DNA of 64,000 bases. It comes from Sphingobacteriaceae bacterium DW12 (GTDB lineage Bacteria; Bacteroidota; Bacteroidia; Sphingobacteriales; Sphingobacteriaceae). The notes under the pieces are model-generated. The model did not search any database. It worked only from the letters and a program-made list of their open reading frames with translations, and had not been told where the DNA came from. The translations under genes and the position numbers were made by a program. Numbering within the stretch: the first letter of the stretch is position 1; each line of letters begins with the position of its first letter. Below are positions 56,425 to 64,000 of this stretch, piece after piece. The DNA is taken from NCBI GenBank assembly GCA_000783305.1, contig JROE01000010.1:1-64000 (forward strand). The letters are read 5' to 3'.

Positions 56425-57141
56425 ATGACTAGATTATCTGTAAATATCAATAAAATCGCTACCCTTCGTAATTCTCGAGGGGGCAATAACCCCAACGTTC
56501 TTGCAGCAGCATTGGCTTGTGAGCGATTTGGTGCTCAAGGCATCACTGTGCATCCGCGACCAGACGAAAGACATATTCGATATGCAGATGTCTATAATCT
56601 AAAGACTGAAATCTCTACAGAATTTAATATCGAAGGCAATTGTAGGGAGAAAAAATTTGTAGAACTTGTCCTAGCCACCAAGCCTGCGCAGGTCACACTT
56701 GTACCTGACGATGAAGGTCAAATCACCTCAAATCACGGATGGGACACCATAAAACACCGAGAATATCTAACGGATATGTGCAAAATGTTCAAAGATCAAG
56801 GTATTCGGGTATCTATATTTGTCGATCCAGATGTAGAGATGGTAGAAGCTGCTGCAGCAACAGGAACGGACCGCATCGAACTCTATACGGAAGCGTATGC
56901 AAATGCTTTTTTAGATGAGCGCGAGACAGCTATACATCCCTATTTCAAAGCAGCCCAAAAAGCAAACGAGGTCGGTTTAGGGATTAACGCCGGACATGAC
57001 TTAGACTTGAATAATCTCCCCTATTTTAATCAACATATACCTGGTTTATTGGAGGTCAGCATAGGTCACGCCTTGATTTCAGATGCACTTTATCTGGGGT
57101 TGGAAGAGACGATAAAAAGGTATCTAAATGCGCTTAAATAA
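56425..57141 (+). CDS. pdxJ: Pyridoxine 5'-phosphate synthase
   Basis: 238 residues from the ATG at 56425 (MTRLSVNINKIATLRNSRGG); an earlier in-frame start adds six residues without family support. It joins 1-deoxyxylulose 5-phosphate and 3-amino-2-oxopropyl phosphate. Motifs: VHPRPDERHIR, CREKKF region, LVPDDEGQITSNHGWD, and the C-terminal NAGHDLDLNN and SIGHALISDAL. It is divergent from cdaA and followed by a terminator. Confidence 0.95.
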   Translation: MTRLSVNINKIATLRNSRGGNNPNVLAAALACERFGAQGITVHPRPDERHIRYADVYNLKTEISTEFNIEGNCREKKFVELVLATKPAQVTLVPDDEGQITSNHGWDTIKHREYLTDMCKMFKDQGIRVSIFVDPDVEMVEAAAATGTDRIELYTEAYANAFLDERETAIHPYFKAAQKANEVGLGINAGHDLDLNNLPYFNQHIPGLLEVSIGHALISDALYLGLEETIKRYLNALK

Positions 57142-57172
57142 TCCTTATTAATCCGCTACCGCAGAGATATAA

Positions 57173-57219
57173 AAAAGAAAAGGGCGTACTATTAATCGAA
57201 TAGTACGCCCTTTTCTTTT
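57173..57219. terminator. Strong bidirectional terminator
   Basis: A 21-bp perfect stem (57173-57193 and 57199-57219), core GGGCGTACTATT / AATAGTACGCCC, loop AATCG, flanked by A/T tracts, between convergent pdxJ and lepB. Confidence 0.93.
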
Positions 57220-57240
57220 TTATATCAAAATAAACAATTA

Positions 57241-58647
57241 CTACTCAATTCCTCTAAATAACCTATTCCATCTAATCTTAGATAAGAATCTACCATCTTT
57301 ATCCCAACTCAACCAAACGAAAATAGCTTTACCTACAATATGATTTTCGGGAACAAAACCCCAACCCCTGGAGTCTTCAGAATTGTCACGATTATCACCC
57401 ATCATCCAATAATAATTCATCTGAAAGGTATACCTATCCGTTTTCCTACCGTTAATGTAAATGCCATCCGACTTCAAGTCGACCGAGTTTCCTTCGTACA
57501 CTCGGATAGCTCGCTCATAAAAAGGAAATGTCAAGGTATCCAACGTCACTGTCCAATCTTTCTGAGGAACAATCAATGGGCCAAAAGTATCAAAGGTCCA
57601 TCCTGAGGTACTTACGTGAGGAAAAGCAGAATTTTGATTGGAAAATGCAATTACTTGCTTCACATTGGACCATTTCTTAAGACCGGCCGCCTCATCTGCT
57701 GTTATATGTAGTAAATAGGGTTCAATAAAACTTCGATCAAATTCAAACCTATTCTGAACAAGCACCGCATCATCTAGCCCCGACCCATCCGTAAATACCC
57801 AATACGCCTGTTGCATATTTTTATCTGTAAATGCAGGTTGGTCATTTATAAACAGGTGCTTATTTTTCATGGAGACTTTATCTCCAGGCATTCCAACAAG
57901 CCTTTTGATATAATTTTCTCTTTTGTCAATGGGTCTATTATAGGGTTCGTCAGCTTCCATCGGATAATTAAACACAACAACATCATTGCGCTTGATGTCT
58001 TGAAACCCTGGCAGTCTTTTGTAGGGAATTGTGATGAATTCAGAATATGCCTTCCCTCCTGTCACGGGCATCGTGTGGTGCGCAAATGGGAATGCCAAAG
58101 GAGTCATCGGAACACGTGGGCCGTAATTAAGTTTGCTGACGAATAAGAAATCGCCGACAAGAAGGCTTCTTTCCATAGATCCGGTAGGAATCATATAAGC
58201 TTCAATCAAAAAACCTCGTATCAATGAAGCAGCAACAACTGCAAATACAATAGCATCTGCCCACTCTCTTGCAAACGACTTGGTATAGGGATATTTTTTC
58301 TGAAATTCTTCCGTATGATATGCCCCAAGATATTGAACATTTGAATCGTGAGCCCACATGGGAAGAACGACAAATGGTACCAAAACTGCTGCTGCATGCT
58401 CCCAAAAACGTCGGCGTCCAAAAGATTTTATAAAATCGAAATATATTCCATAGAAAACGAAGATATTAACGACAGGCACCAACAACAGGGCTATCCACCA
58501 AGTGGGGCGTGCCGTGACTTGGGCTATCACATATTCTCTATAAAAAGGAATCAGCGCTTTCCATCCCTGTAGTCCCGCTTTTTCAAATAATCTCCACAAT
58601 CCATATAATGAAACAAGGGACGCTATTCCCCCAATAATATACCACAT
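57241..58647 (-). CDS. lepB: Signal peptidase I (copy 1)
   Basis: A 468-residue membrane protease that removes signal peptides from exported proteins. Several TMs fill the first ~150 residues, a long extension found in Bacteroidota. The catalytic pair is Ser157 (IPTGSMERSL) and Lys248 (YIKRLVGMPGD). The C-terminal MGDNRDNSEDSRGWGFVP box is typical. A close paralogue lies 21 bp upstream. Confidence 0.95.
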   Translation of the reverse strand: MWYIIGGIASLVSLYGLWRLFEKAGLQGWKALIPFYREYVIAQVTARPTWWIALLLVPVVNIFVFYGIYFDFIKSFGRRRFWEHAAAVLVPFVVLPMWAHDSNVQYLGAYHTEEFQKKYPYTKSFAREWADAIVFAVVAASLIRGFLIEAYMIPTGSMERSLLVGDFLFVSKLNYGPRVPMTPLAFPFAHHTMPVTGGKAYSEFITIPYKRLPGFQDIKRNDVVVFNYPMEADEPYNRPIDKRENYIKRLVGMPGDKVSMKNKHLFINDQPAFTDKNMQQAYWVFTDGSGLDDAVLVQNRFEFDRSFIEPYLLHITADEAAGLKKWSNVKQVIAFSNQNSAFPHVSTSGWTFDTFGPLIVPQKDWTVTLDTLTFPFYERAIRVYEGNSVDLKSDGIYINGRKTDRYTFQMNYYWMMGDNRDNSEDSRGWGFVPENHIVGKAIFVWLSWDKDGRFLSKIRWNRLFRGIE

Positions 58648-58668
58648 GCTGACTTCCTACTCCCTTAC

Positions 58669-60102
58669 TTAATCGTTTATACTCTTGAACGTCCTATTCC
58701 ACCTAAAGCTAGAAAACCATGATCCATCCTTATCTTTGCTATATAACACGATTAGTGGCTTTCCGACAATATGGTCTTCAGGAACCAACCCCCACACTCT
58801 TGCATCTCTAGAATTATGACGATTGTCACCCATCATCCAATAGTAATTCATTTTAAAAGTATAGCTTGCAGACTTAACCCCATTGATGAAGATATCCTGC
58901 CCCTTCACTTCCACCTCATTGCCTTCATACACGCGTATCGCACGCTCGTACAAAGGCATGGTCAAACTGTCTAATTGGACCGTCCATCCTTTTTCCGGAA
59001 TCTGCAGAGGTCCAAAATTATCAACATTCCAATGGTAGCTTGGATGGTGTGGGAATATGCCCTCCCCCTGATCTACGTCAGAAGGTTTTGCAATATTGGG
59101 AATAATCTGTTTGATATTTGGCCATGTCTTCATGTCGGCCAATTCGGTTTTTGTCAAAAAAACCTGATAAGGTTCTTGACCTGCAGAATAAAACTCAATT
59201 CTCTTGTCCAACATACGTTCAGGATTCAAACCCGTACCGTCTGTAAAGACAAAATAATCCATCAATCCTTCCTCAGGGACAAAGCCCGGTTGACCATTTA
59301 CATAAAGCACTGACTCTTTCAAAGTAATGATATCTCCAGGGGCGCCGACACATCTCTTAATCAGATTTTCTCTCTTATCAATTGGGCGACTTAATGGTGG
59401 ATCTGCCTCTTCGGGTAGATTGAAGACAAAAATGTCATTCCTTTTAATCGTTTGTAATCCTGGTAGGCGACGGTAAGGCCATTGTATAAGCGTAGAGTAG
59501 GCTTTTGTACCTAATAATGGCATTGTATGATGCGCAAGTGGGAACGCCAGAGGAGTAATCGGCAAACGTACGCCATAATGAAATTTACTCACAACGATAC
59601 AATCACCCGTCATCAACGTTTTCTCCATGGAGCCCGAAGGAATGAAATAAAGCTCGATGACAAAACTACGGATAAAATAAGCGGCTACAATAGCGAAGAC
59701 AATGGCGTCCGCCCATTCTCTTGTCATTGTCTTCTTGTATGGATACTTCTTACGAAACTCTTCAGTGGCAGATAGTCCCAAATATTTGACTGTTGGATCG
59801 TTGGCCCACATCGGTAATACTATAAACGGGACCAATATTGCGGCAGCATGCTCCCAAAAGCGAAATTTACCAAAGGACTTAACAAAATCAAGGTAAAGTC
59901 CATAAAAGACAAATATATTGACAATAGGAATAACCAATAAATAGACATGCCATGTAGGCCTGCCTGTCAACTTCGCAAATACATATTCCCTGTAAAAAGG
60001 GACGATGGATTCCCATCCTTGCTTTCCAGCTTTTACAAGAAGTTTCCATAATCCAAATAAGGCAACTATGGTTAAGATAACGAATACAATAATACTGATC
60101 AT
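58669..60102 (-). CDS. lepB: Signal peptidase I (copy 2)
   Basis: A 477-residue paralogue of the neighbouring signal peptidase with the same layout: N-terminal TMs, Ser158 (IPSGSMEKTL), Lys249 (LIKRCVGAPGD) and the MGDNRHNSRDARVWGLVP box. The two copies are clearly similar along the whole length but have diverged, as in an older tandem duplication. Gene order dapB-lepB-lepB is tight (5 and 21 bp). Confidence 0.95.
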   Translation of the reverse strand: MISIIVFVILTIVALFGLWKLLVKAGKQGWESIVPFYREYVFAKLTGRPTWHVYLLVIPIVNIFVFYGLYLDFVKSFGKFRFWEHAAAILVPFIVLPMWANDPTVKYLGLSATEEFRKKYPYKKTMTREWADAIVFAIVAAYFIRSFVIELYFIPSGSMEKTLMTGDCIVVSKFHYGVRLPITPLAFPLAHHTMPLLGTKAYSTLIQWPYRRLPGLQTIKRNDIFVFNLPEEADPPLSRPIDKRENLIKRCVGAPGDIITLKESVLYVNGQPGFVPEEGLMDYFVFTDGTGLNPERMLDKRIEFYSAGQEPYQVFLTKTELADMKTWPNIKQIIPNIAKPSDVDQGEGIFPHHPSYHWNVDNFGPLQIPEKGWTVQLDSLTMPLYERAIRVYEGNEVEVKGQDIFINGVKSASYTFKMNYYWMMGDNRHNSRDARVWGLVPEDHIVGKPLIVLYSKDKDGSWFSSFRWNRTFKSIND

Positions 60103-60107
60103 AGTCT

Positions 60108-60854
60108 CTATTTGTTAAAGTCAAACATTTCGGTTACTTGATAAAACCCCTTCTTCCCCTCAAGCCATTCTGCTGCAATAACAGCACCTAGAGCAAATCC
60201 CTCTCTACTATGAGCGGTGTGTTTGAATTCAATCTGATCAACCTCGGAACTATATAGTACAGTATGTGTACCAGGCACCTCCTCAATACGAAGACTTTCG
60301 ATCAGTAACTCATTGGGTTTAGGGATAATCTCGCTGCCTCCATTATCGACAAGCTCATTGACCCATTTGGATTTACTATCACTGTTTTCTAAAATTCCCT
60401 CTGCTATCGTAATTGCCGTCCCGCTGGGCGCATCCAGCTTATGCACATGATGAATCTCTTCTACTTGGACATCATATTGGTGATATGGTTGGATGGCTTT
60501 AGATAACATTCTATTAATGTGAAAAAAGACGTTGACTCCGATGCTGAAATTCGAACCGTATAGCAAAGATTGATTGTCCGCTAAACAGATTTCTTTAACT
60601 TCTTCTAGATGGTCGTACCAACCAGTTGTCCCTACAACAAGAGGAACAGAAGCCTCGAAACAAAGACTAATGTTTTCCAATGCACCCGATGGGATACTAA
60701 AATCTATGGCGACATCCGCACCTTGAATATCTACAGCAGTTAATGCTTCTCTATTATGCTGATCGACAATCAACATAATCTCATGCCCTCGCTTTTGTGC
60801 AAATTTTTCAATGAGCTGACCCATTTTACCGTATCCCAAAAGAACAATTTTCAT
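60108..60854 (-). CDS. dapB: 4-hydroxy-tetrahydrodipicolinate reductase
   Basis: A 248-residue NAD(P)H enzyme of the diaminopimelate/lysine pathway. LLGYGKMGQLIEKFA is the cofactor site and EIHHVHKLDAPSGTA the catalytic His/Lys motif. It lies upstream of the signal peptidases in one apparent operon, with a small ORF just before it. Confidence 0.95.
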   Translation of the reverse strand: MKIVLLGYGKMGQLIEKFAQKRGHEIMLIVDQHNREALTAVDIQGADVAIDFSIPSGALENISLCFEASVPLVVGTTGWYDHLEEVKEICLADNQSLLYGSNFSIGVNVFFHINRMLSKAIQPYHQYDVQVEEIHHVHKLDAPSGTAITIAEGILENSDSKSKWVNELVDNGGSEIIPKPNELLIESLRIEEVPGTHTVLYSSEVDQIEFKHTAHSREGFALGAVIAAEWLEGKKGFYQVTEMFDFNK

Positions 60855-60880
60855 CTGTATATATTTTGTTTTTTTATCTA

Positions 60881-61003
60881 TTAGAGAGACCCTTTGGTGA
60901 TAAAATAGTCATTGCTTTTCAGCTTAATGATTCCCTTCATCATATTAGGTTCATCTGTGTATGTTTTAATCTCCACATTGTCATAATAGGACAGCCACAA
61001 CAT
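60881..61003 (-). CDS. 40-residue small ORF upstream of dapB
   Basis: The frame starts at ATG 61003 (MLWLSYYDNVEIKTYTDE) and ends TAA 60883-60881, 26 bp before dapB. GAGGA lies just ahead of the start and an in-frame TGA lies three codons before it. The residue pattern (V-IKTYTDEPNMMKGIIKLK) looks like the first strand and helix of DUF2007-type proteins, which are about 65-70 residues long. It may be a truncated relative or a short genuine protein. Not confirmed. Confidence 0.5.
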   Translation of the reverse strand: MLWLSYYDNVEIKTYTDEPNMMKGIIKLKSNDYFITKGSL

Positions 61004-61247
61004 TCGTCCTCAAACATTCTATTTGCCCTCGAGGGCAAATGCTCTGGGGAATATTGATATCGGCATATTACATTGCCAATGGATATTTCATATATGATTT
61101 TGTTTAAATAATACCCCTTTCATCAATAACCAGTGCTAGCATCACGTGATGAGCAAAGTGTATATGAATAGGCTACTTCTCCAAGCCATTATAAATTACC
61201 ACGCTAATTTAATGACTTAAACGGATTTACAAAGGGATTTGTATGTA
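61004..61247. other. Intergenic region with two perfect palindromes
   Basis: A 20-bp perfect palindrome ATTTGCCCTCGAGGGCAAAT is at 61021-61040, just in front of the small ORF. A 12-bp one, CATCACGTGATG, is at 61140-61151. No gene or terminator T-tract is attached; operator sites are possible. Confidence 0.5.
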
Positions 61248-61985
61248 TTATTTGAATTGCAAGGTCATTTTGACTCCAAAATGTGGTTTTAGGGGGTAAG
61301 GTTGGAATGCATACTGTCCATTACCAGATAAGACTGTAGGAGAGAATCGGTACGTGAAGCGCTTGGCATCCCCTATGCTCCATCTGTTTTTAAGCATAGA
61401 GTCAACATATGCTTCAACGACATTTAGACCATACCATCCTAATGTACCTAGAATCGCCAAGTCACGGTTTCGACGATAACCATCCTTGATTCGAATCAAT
61501 CCTTCGGTGGACTGATTTTTCATCTCTTCATCACTAACCTCTGTACCTCCACTCTTTTGCCGAAAATCCAGCTCTTTGATGACACGTTTGTAATATCGAT
61601 GGTTAAATTCGATAACGAGACCCGTTGAAACAAACCCTCCGTAAATAACTGGAACTTTGATCCACCAAAGTCCTCCATTAGAATATTGTCCCCATCCAGG
61701 AACCATCAGCGACCTCTTCCAAGCGACTGTTGACTTATGCTCTATGGCTAAACGTGCAGAGTCCTTTAGCGCATTTTCAGCTTCCTCTTTTGCTTCCTTC
61801 TCCGCCTTTTCTCGCCTCCGTCTCTCTTTACGTGTCTCTTCTTTTTTCACAGTGTCTTGGATTGCATCCATCTTTTCTGCAGATTTCTGCACCGAAATGG
61901 CTGTTTTGACACTATCTTGCTTTTGTCCAAAGACCGAAAGGCAAAAAGTAAAGAAAACGAGAAATAAAAAGAGTGACTTCGTCAT
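61248..61985 (-). CDS. DUF5683-domain protein
   Basis: A 245-residue protein with a signal peptide (MTKSLFLFLVFFTFCLSVFG), a charged Lys/Glu-rich segment (residues ~50-80, coiled-coil-like) and a C-terminal domain with TMs (VPGWGQYSNGGLWWIKVPVIYG). The pattern fits DUF5683, a Bacteroidota family of unknown role that is usually found next to parAB. It starts 12 bp after parB. Confidence 0.88.
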   Translation of the reverse strand: MTKSLFLFLVFFTFCLSVFGQKQDSVKTAISVQKSAEKMDAIQDTVKKEETRKERRRREKAEKEAKEEAENALKDSARLAIEHKSTVAWKRSLMVPGWGQYSNGGLWWIKVPVIYGGFVSTGLVIEFNHRYYKRVIKELDFRQKSGGTEVSDEEMKNQSTEGLIRIKDGYRRNRDLAILGTLGWYGLNVVEAYVDSMLKNRWSIGDAKRFTYRFSPTVLSGNGQYAFQPYPLKPHFGVKMTLQFK

Positions 61986-61997
61986 TATGGATAAAGA

Positions 61998-62924
61998 TTA
62001 CCAATCCAAGAGTTCAAGGATTCTGCTCAAATCGTCTTCAGACTCAAAAGGAATCTCAATTGCACCTTTTCCTTTAGTTGATGATTTAACATTCAGCTTG
62101 ACTCTAGAAGAAAATTTGGTTGCCAAGTCATCTTCAATTTTTTGAAACTGAAACGGCAAAGCCGTTTTGTCTTCTCCTGGTGATTTTTTACGGGCTGCCG
62201 CCTGTTGAACCTCCCGAACAAGTTGTTCAGCCTTTCTAACCGACAAACCTTTTTCGATGATTTCTTTAAAAATAAACAATTGCTTTTCTACCTCTCCAAC
62301 GTTAATCAATGCACGAGCATGCCCCATGGAGAGTTGTCCATCACGAATCGCAGCTTGAATCACTGGCGGCAATTTCAACAGTCTAAGGTAATTGGTGACA
62401 GTGGAACGGTTTTTACTGACGCGATCCCCTAATTCCTCTTGCTTAAGATTACACTCTTCTATCATCCGTTGAAAGCTCAAAGCCACTTCAATGGCATTCA
62501 GATTCTCACGTTGAATATTTTCAATTAAGGCCATTTCCAACATTTGCTGGTCATTGGCCGTACGGACATAAGCCGGGATTTCTCTAATTCCGGCCAACTT
62601 GGAGGCCCTAAGACGACGTTCTCCACTAATGAGCTGATAAGCACTATCACCGACTTGGCGTACGGTAATAGGTTGAATCAGGCCCTGTAGTTGGATGGAG
62701 TCTGATAATTCTTGGAGTGCCTGCTCGTCAAAGTCTGTCCTTGGCTGAAATGGGTTAACAGTAATCTCATCTACCCGTATAAAATTTATACTTCCAGAGG
62801 TTTTGCCTCTCTCCATTATATCCGATTCCGAGACGCTCGATGATCTCGACACTTCCATATTCTCATCTTGAAGCAAAGCTCCAAGCCCTTTCCCTAATCC
62901 TGTTTTACGTTGTTGTGCAGCCAT
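61998..62924 (-). CDS. parB: Chromosome partitioning protein ParB
   Basis: A 308-residue protein with the ParB/Srx CTPase domain (residues ~45-145, FQPRTDFDEQALQELSDSI, ISGERRLRASKLAG), a central HTH (QEELGDRVSKNRSTVTNYLRL, SMGHARALI), and a C-terminal dimer part. It binds parS and slides on DNA to form the partition complex. One base separates it from parA. No full parS was seen in the window. Confidence 0.96.
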   Translation of the reverse strand: MAAQQRKTGLGKGLGALLQDENMEVSRSSSVSESDIMERGKTSGSINFIRVDEITVNPFQPRTDFDEQALQELSDSIQLQGLIQPITVRQVGDSAYQLISGERRLRASKLAGIREIPAYVRTANDQQMLEMALIENIQRENLNAIEVALSFQRMIEECNLKQEELGDRVSKNRSTVTNYLRLLKLPPVIQAAIRDGQLSMGHARALINVGEVEKQLFIFKEIIEKGLSVRKAEQLVREVQQAAARKKSPGEDKTALPFQFQKIEDDLATKFSSRVKLNVKSSTKGKGAIEIPFESEDDLSRILELLDW

Positions 62925-62925
62925 A

Positions 62926-63723
62926 CTATGCGGTTACCGTTTGCTTTTCCTCTTTAATCAATCCATTTTTTTCCAAAATCTCTCTGGCTAAATTCAGGTA
63001 ATTGATAGCACCTTTACAAGACGCATCATGCATAATTACTGAAATACCAAAACTTGGAGCTTCACTCAATCGTGTATTCCGTTGAATGATAGTACTAAAT
63101 ACCAAATCACTGAAATGGGTACGCACCTCCTCTACCACTTGGTTTGATAGGCGAAGACGCACGTCATACATCGTCAATAAAATACCCTCTATTTCCAAAT
63201 TTGTATTTAACCTATTCTGCACTATCTTAATCGTATTCAACAACTTACCCAAACCTTCCAAGGCAAAATACTCACATTGAACAGGTATGATGACCGAGTC
63301 AGAAGCAGTCAAAGCATTAATCGTGATTAGTCCTAGAGAAGGTGAGCAATCAATAATGATAAAATCGTAATCATCCTTTATCTCGTCCAGCACCTTCTTC
63401 ATCTTATATTCTCGCTCATGCATATTGATCATTTCAATCTCAGCCCCCACCAAATCAATATGCGCTGGAAAAAGATCTAAGTTCGGGGTTTCGGTCGCCT
63501 GAATAGCGTCACGTGCAGCCAAATCATTCACCAAACATTCGTAGACGCTGGCCTTGATGCCACGAGGATCAAACCCTATACCAGAGGTAGAGTTTGCTTG
63601 AGGATCGGCATCAACTAGAAGCGTTTTATACTCCAATACTGCCAAACTCGCGGCCAAGTTGATGGAAGTGGTTGTTTTTCCAACCCCTCCTTTTTGATTT
63701 GCGATAGCTATAATTTTACCCAT
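62926..63723 (-). CDS. parA: Chromosome partitioning ATPase ParA (Soj)
   Basis: A 265-residue deviant-Walker ATPase: NQKGGVGKTTTSINLAASLA near residue 10, DADPQANST, IIDCSPSLGLIT. It moves ParB-parS complexes over the nucleoid. A minus-strand TAAATTTG box at 63808-63801, ~80 bp ahead of the start, is a likely -7 element. Confidence 0.97.
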   Translation of the reverse strand: MGKIIAIANQKGGVGKTTTSINLAASLAVLEYKTLLVDADPQANSTSGIGFDPRGIKASVYECLVNDLAARDAIQATETPNLDLFPAHIDLVGAEIEMINMHEREYKMKKVLDEIKDDYDFIIIDCSPSLGLITINALTASDSVIIPVQCEYFALEGLGKLLNTIKIVQNRLNTNLEIEGILLTMYDVRLRLSNQVVEEVRTHFSDLVFSTIIQRNTRLSEAPSFGISVIMHDASCKGAINYLNLAREILEKNGLIKEEKQTVTA

Positions 63724-63850
63724 TGAATGATAATCTAATTCGTTGTATACTTCCTACTCTTCTAAATCGCCGAAAATCAAGATTTATTAAACTCAAATCA
63801 CAAATTTACTGACGTTTTATGAATAAAATGCTTAAATGATGTTAAATTCG

Positions 63851-63858
63851 TACTTTTG
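63851..63858 (+). promoter_or_regulatory. Candidate -7 box (TACTTTTG)
   Basis: Exact TAnnTTTG match ~100 bp before the ATG at 63959 in the parA-divergent gap. No clear -33 element. Confidence 0.35.
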
Positions 63859-63958
63859 GTAGAGGTTTAGAACACTATACCACAGACCGCTAAGATACAA
63901 AAAATCAGCGATATCATAACCCGAAGCTGACGCGGTTTTTGTAAGTAACAAGACGACA

Positions 63959-64000
63959 ATGGATTTAATTATATCTGGAACGAATAGACAGGGAAGCCAC
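63959..64000 (+). CDS. NADPH-dependent FMN reductase-like protein (first 14 codons)
   Basis: An ATG at 63959 opens MDLIISGTNRQGSH up to the window edge. The LIISGTNRQGS pattern is the FMN-phosphate loop of NADPH-dependent FMN/quinone reductases. Only the first codons are seen, so the call rests on this motif and on its position divergent from parA. Confidence 0.6.
   Translation, partial: MDLIISGTNRQGSH

Overview
The window looks like a chromosomal segment of a Bacteroidota bacterium, most likely in or near Sphingobacteriaceae (Sphingobacterium/Pedobacter type). Reasons: AT-rich sequence, TAnnTTTG-type -7 promoter boxes, few strong Shine-Dalgarno sites, Bacteroidota-typical families (DUF2911, DUF5683, FucP-type sugar transporters, long signal peptidases) and a full flexirubin/dialkylresorcinol pigment cluster. 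The genus is inferred from gene content only. I saw no rRNA, tRNA, CRISPR array, insertion sequence or prophage.

Layout. 1-9.9 kb: the N-terminal part of a secreted protein made of near-identical 88-residue repeats, then exonuclease III, a cyclophilin, a low-molecular-weight tyrosine phosphatase, a secreted lectin-like protein, an HtrA protease with a duplicated leader, and dapF. 10-12.9 kb: a SNF2-type helicase. 12.9-42.9 kb: one very long minus-strand run (41530 down to 12917) plus one divergent plus-strand gene, forming the flexirubin-type aryl-polyene cluster. 43-50.5 kb: housekeeping and small-metabolism genes (sugar isomerase-like protein, gltX, histidine kinase, DinB and hotdog proteins, FucP-type transporter, DUF2911). 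50.5-55.4 kb: a DUF1338 dioxygenase and an FAD/FeS dehydrogenase next to a divergent LysR regulator, probably a 2-oxoadipate to 2-oxoglutarate route. 55.4-64 kb: cdaA, pdxJ, two tandem signal peptidases, dapB, a 40-residue ORF missed by length cut-offs, DUF5683, parB and parA, and the first codons of a likely FMN reductase at the right edge.

How the pigment cluster works (family knowledge plus inference): an aromatic amino-acid lyase (probably tyrosine ammonia-lyase) makes 4-coumarate; a PaaK-like ligase activates it; two ACPs, several ketosynthases (one a natural ketosynthase/chain-length-factor fusion), a FabG-type reductase and three hotdog dehydratases extend it to an aryl polyene; DarB and DarA make the dialkylresorcinol; acyltransferase candidates (LpxL-like, BtrH-like, C45 Ntn-hydrolase, and the PlsC domain of an MMPL fusion) could join or place the parts; LolA/LolB-like proteins, the MMPL protein and an ABC-2 transporter would handle export to the outer membrane. 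A divergent flavoprotein carries the WxWxIP motif of flavin-dependent halogenases, so the pigment could be halogenated.

No wholly new system is evident. The most unusual items are the 264-bp DNA-level repeats, duplicated translation-initiation regions in front of htrA and of one ketosynthase gene, the ketosynthase-CLF fusion, the small ORF upstream of dapB, and the DUF1338/dehydrogenase pair.
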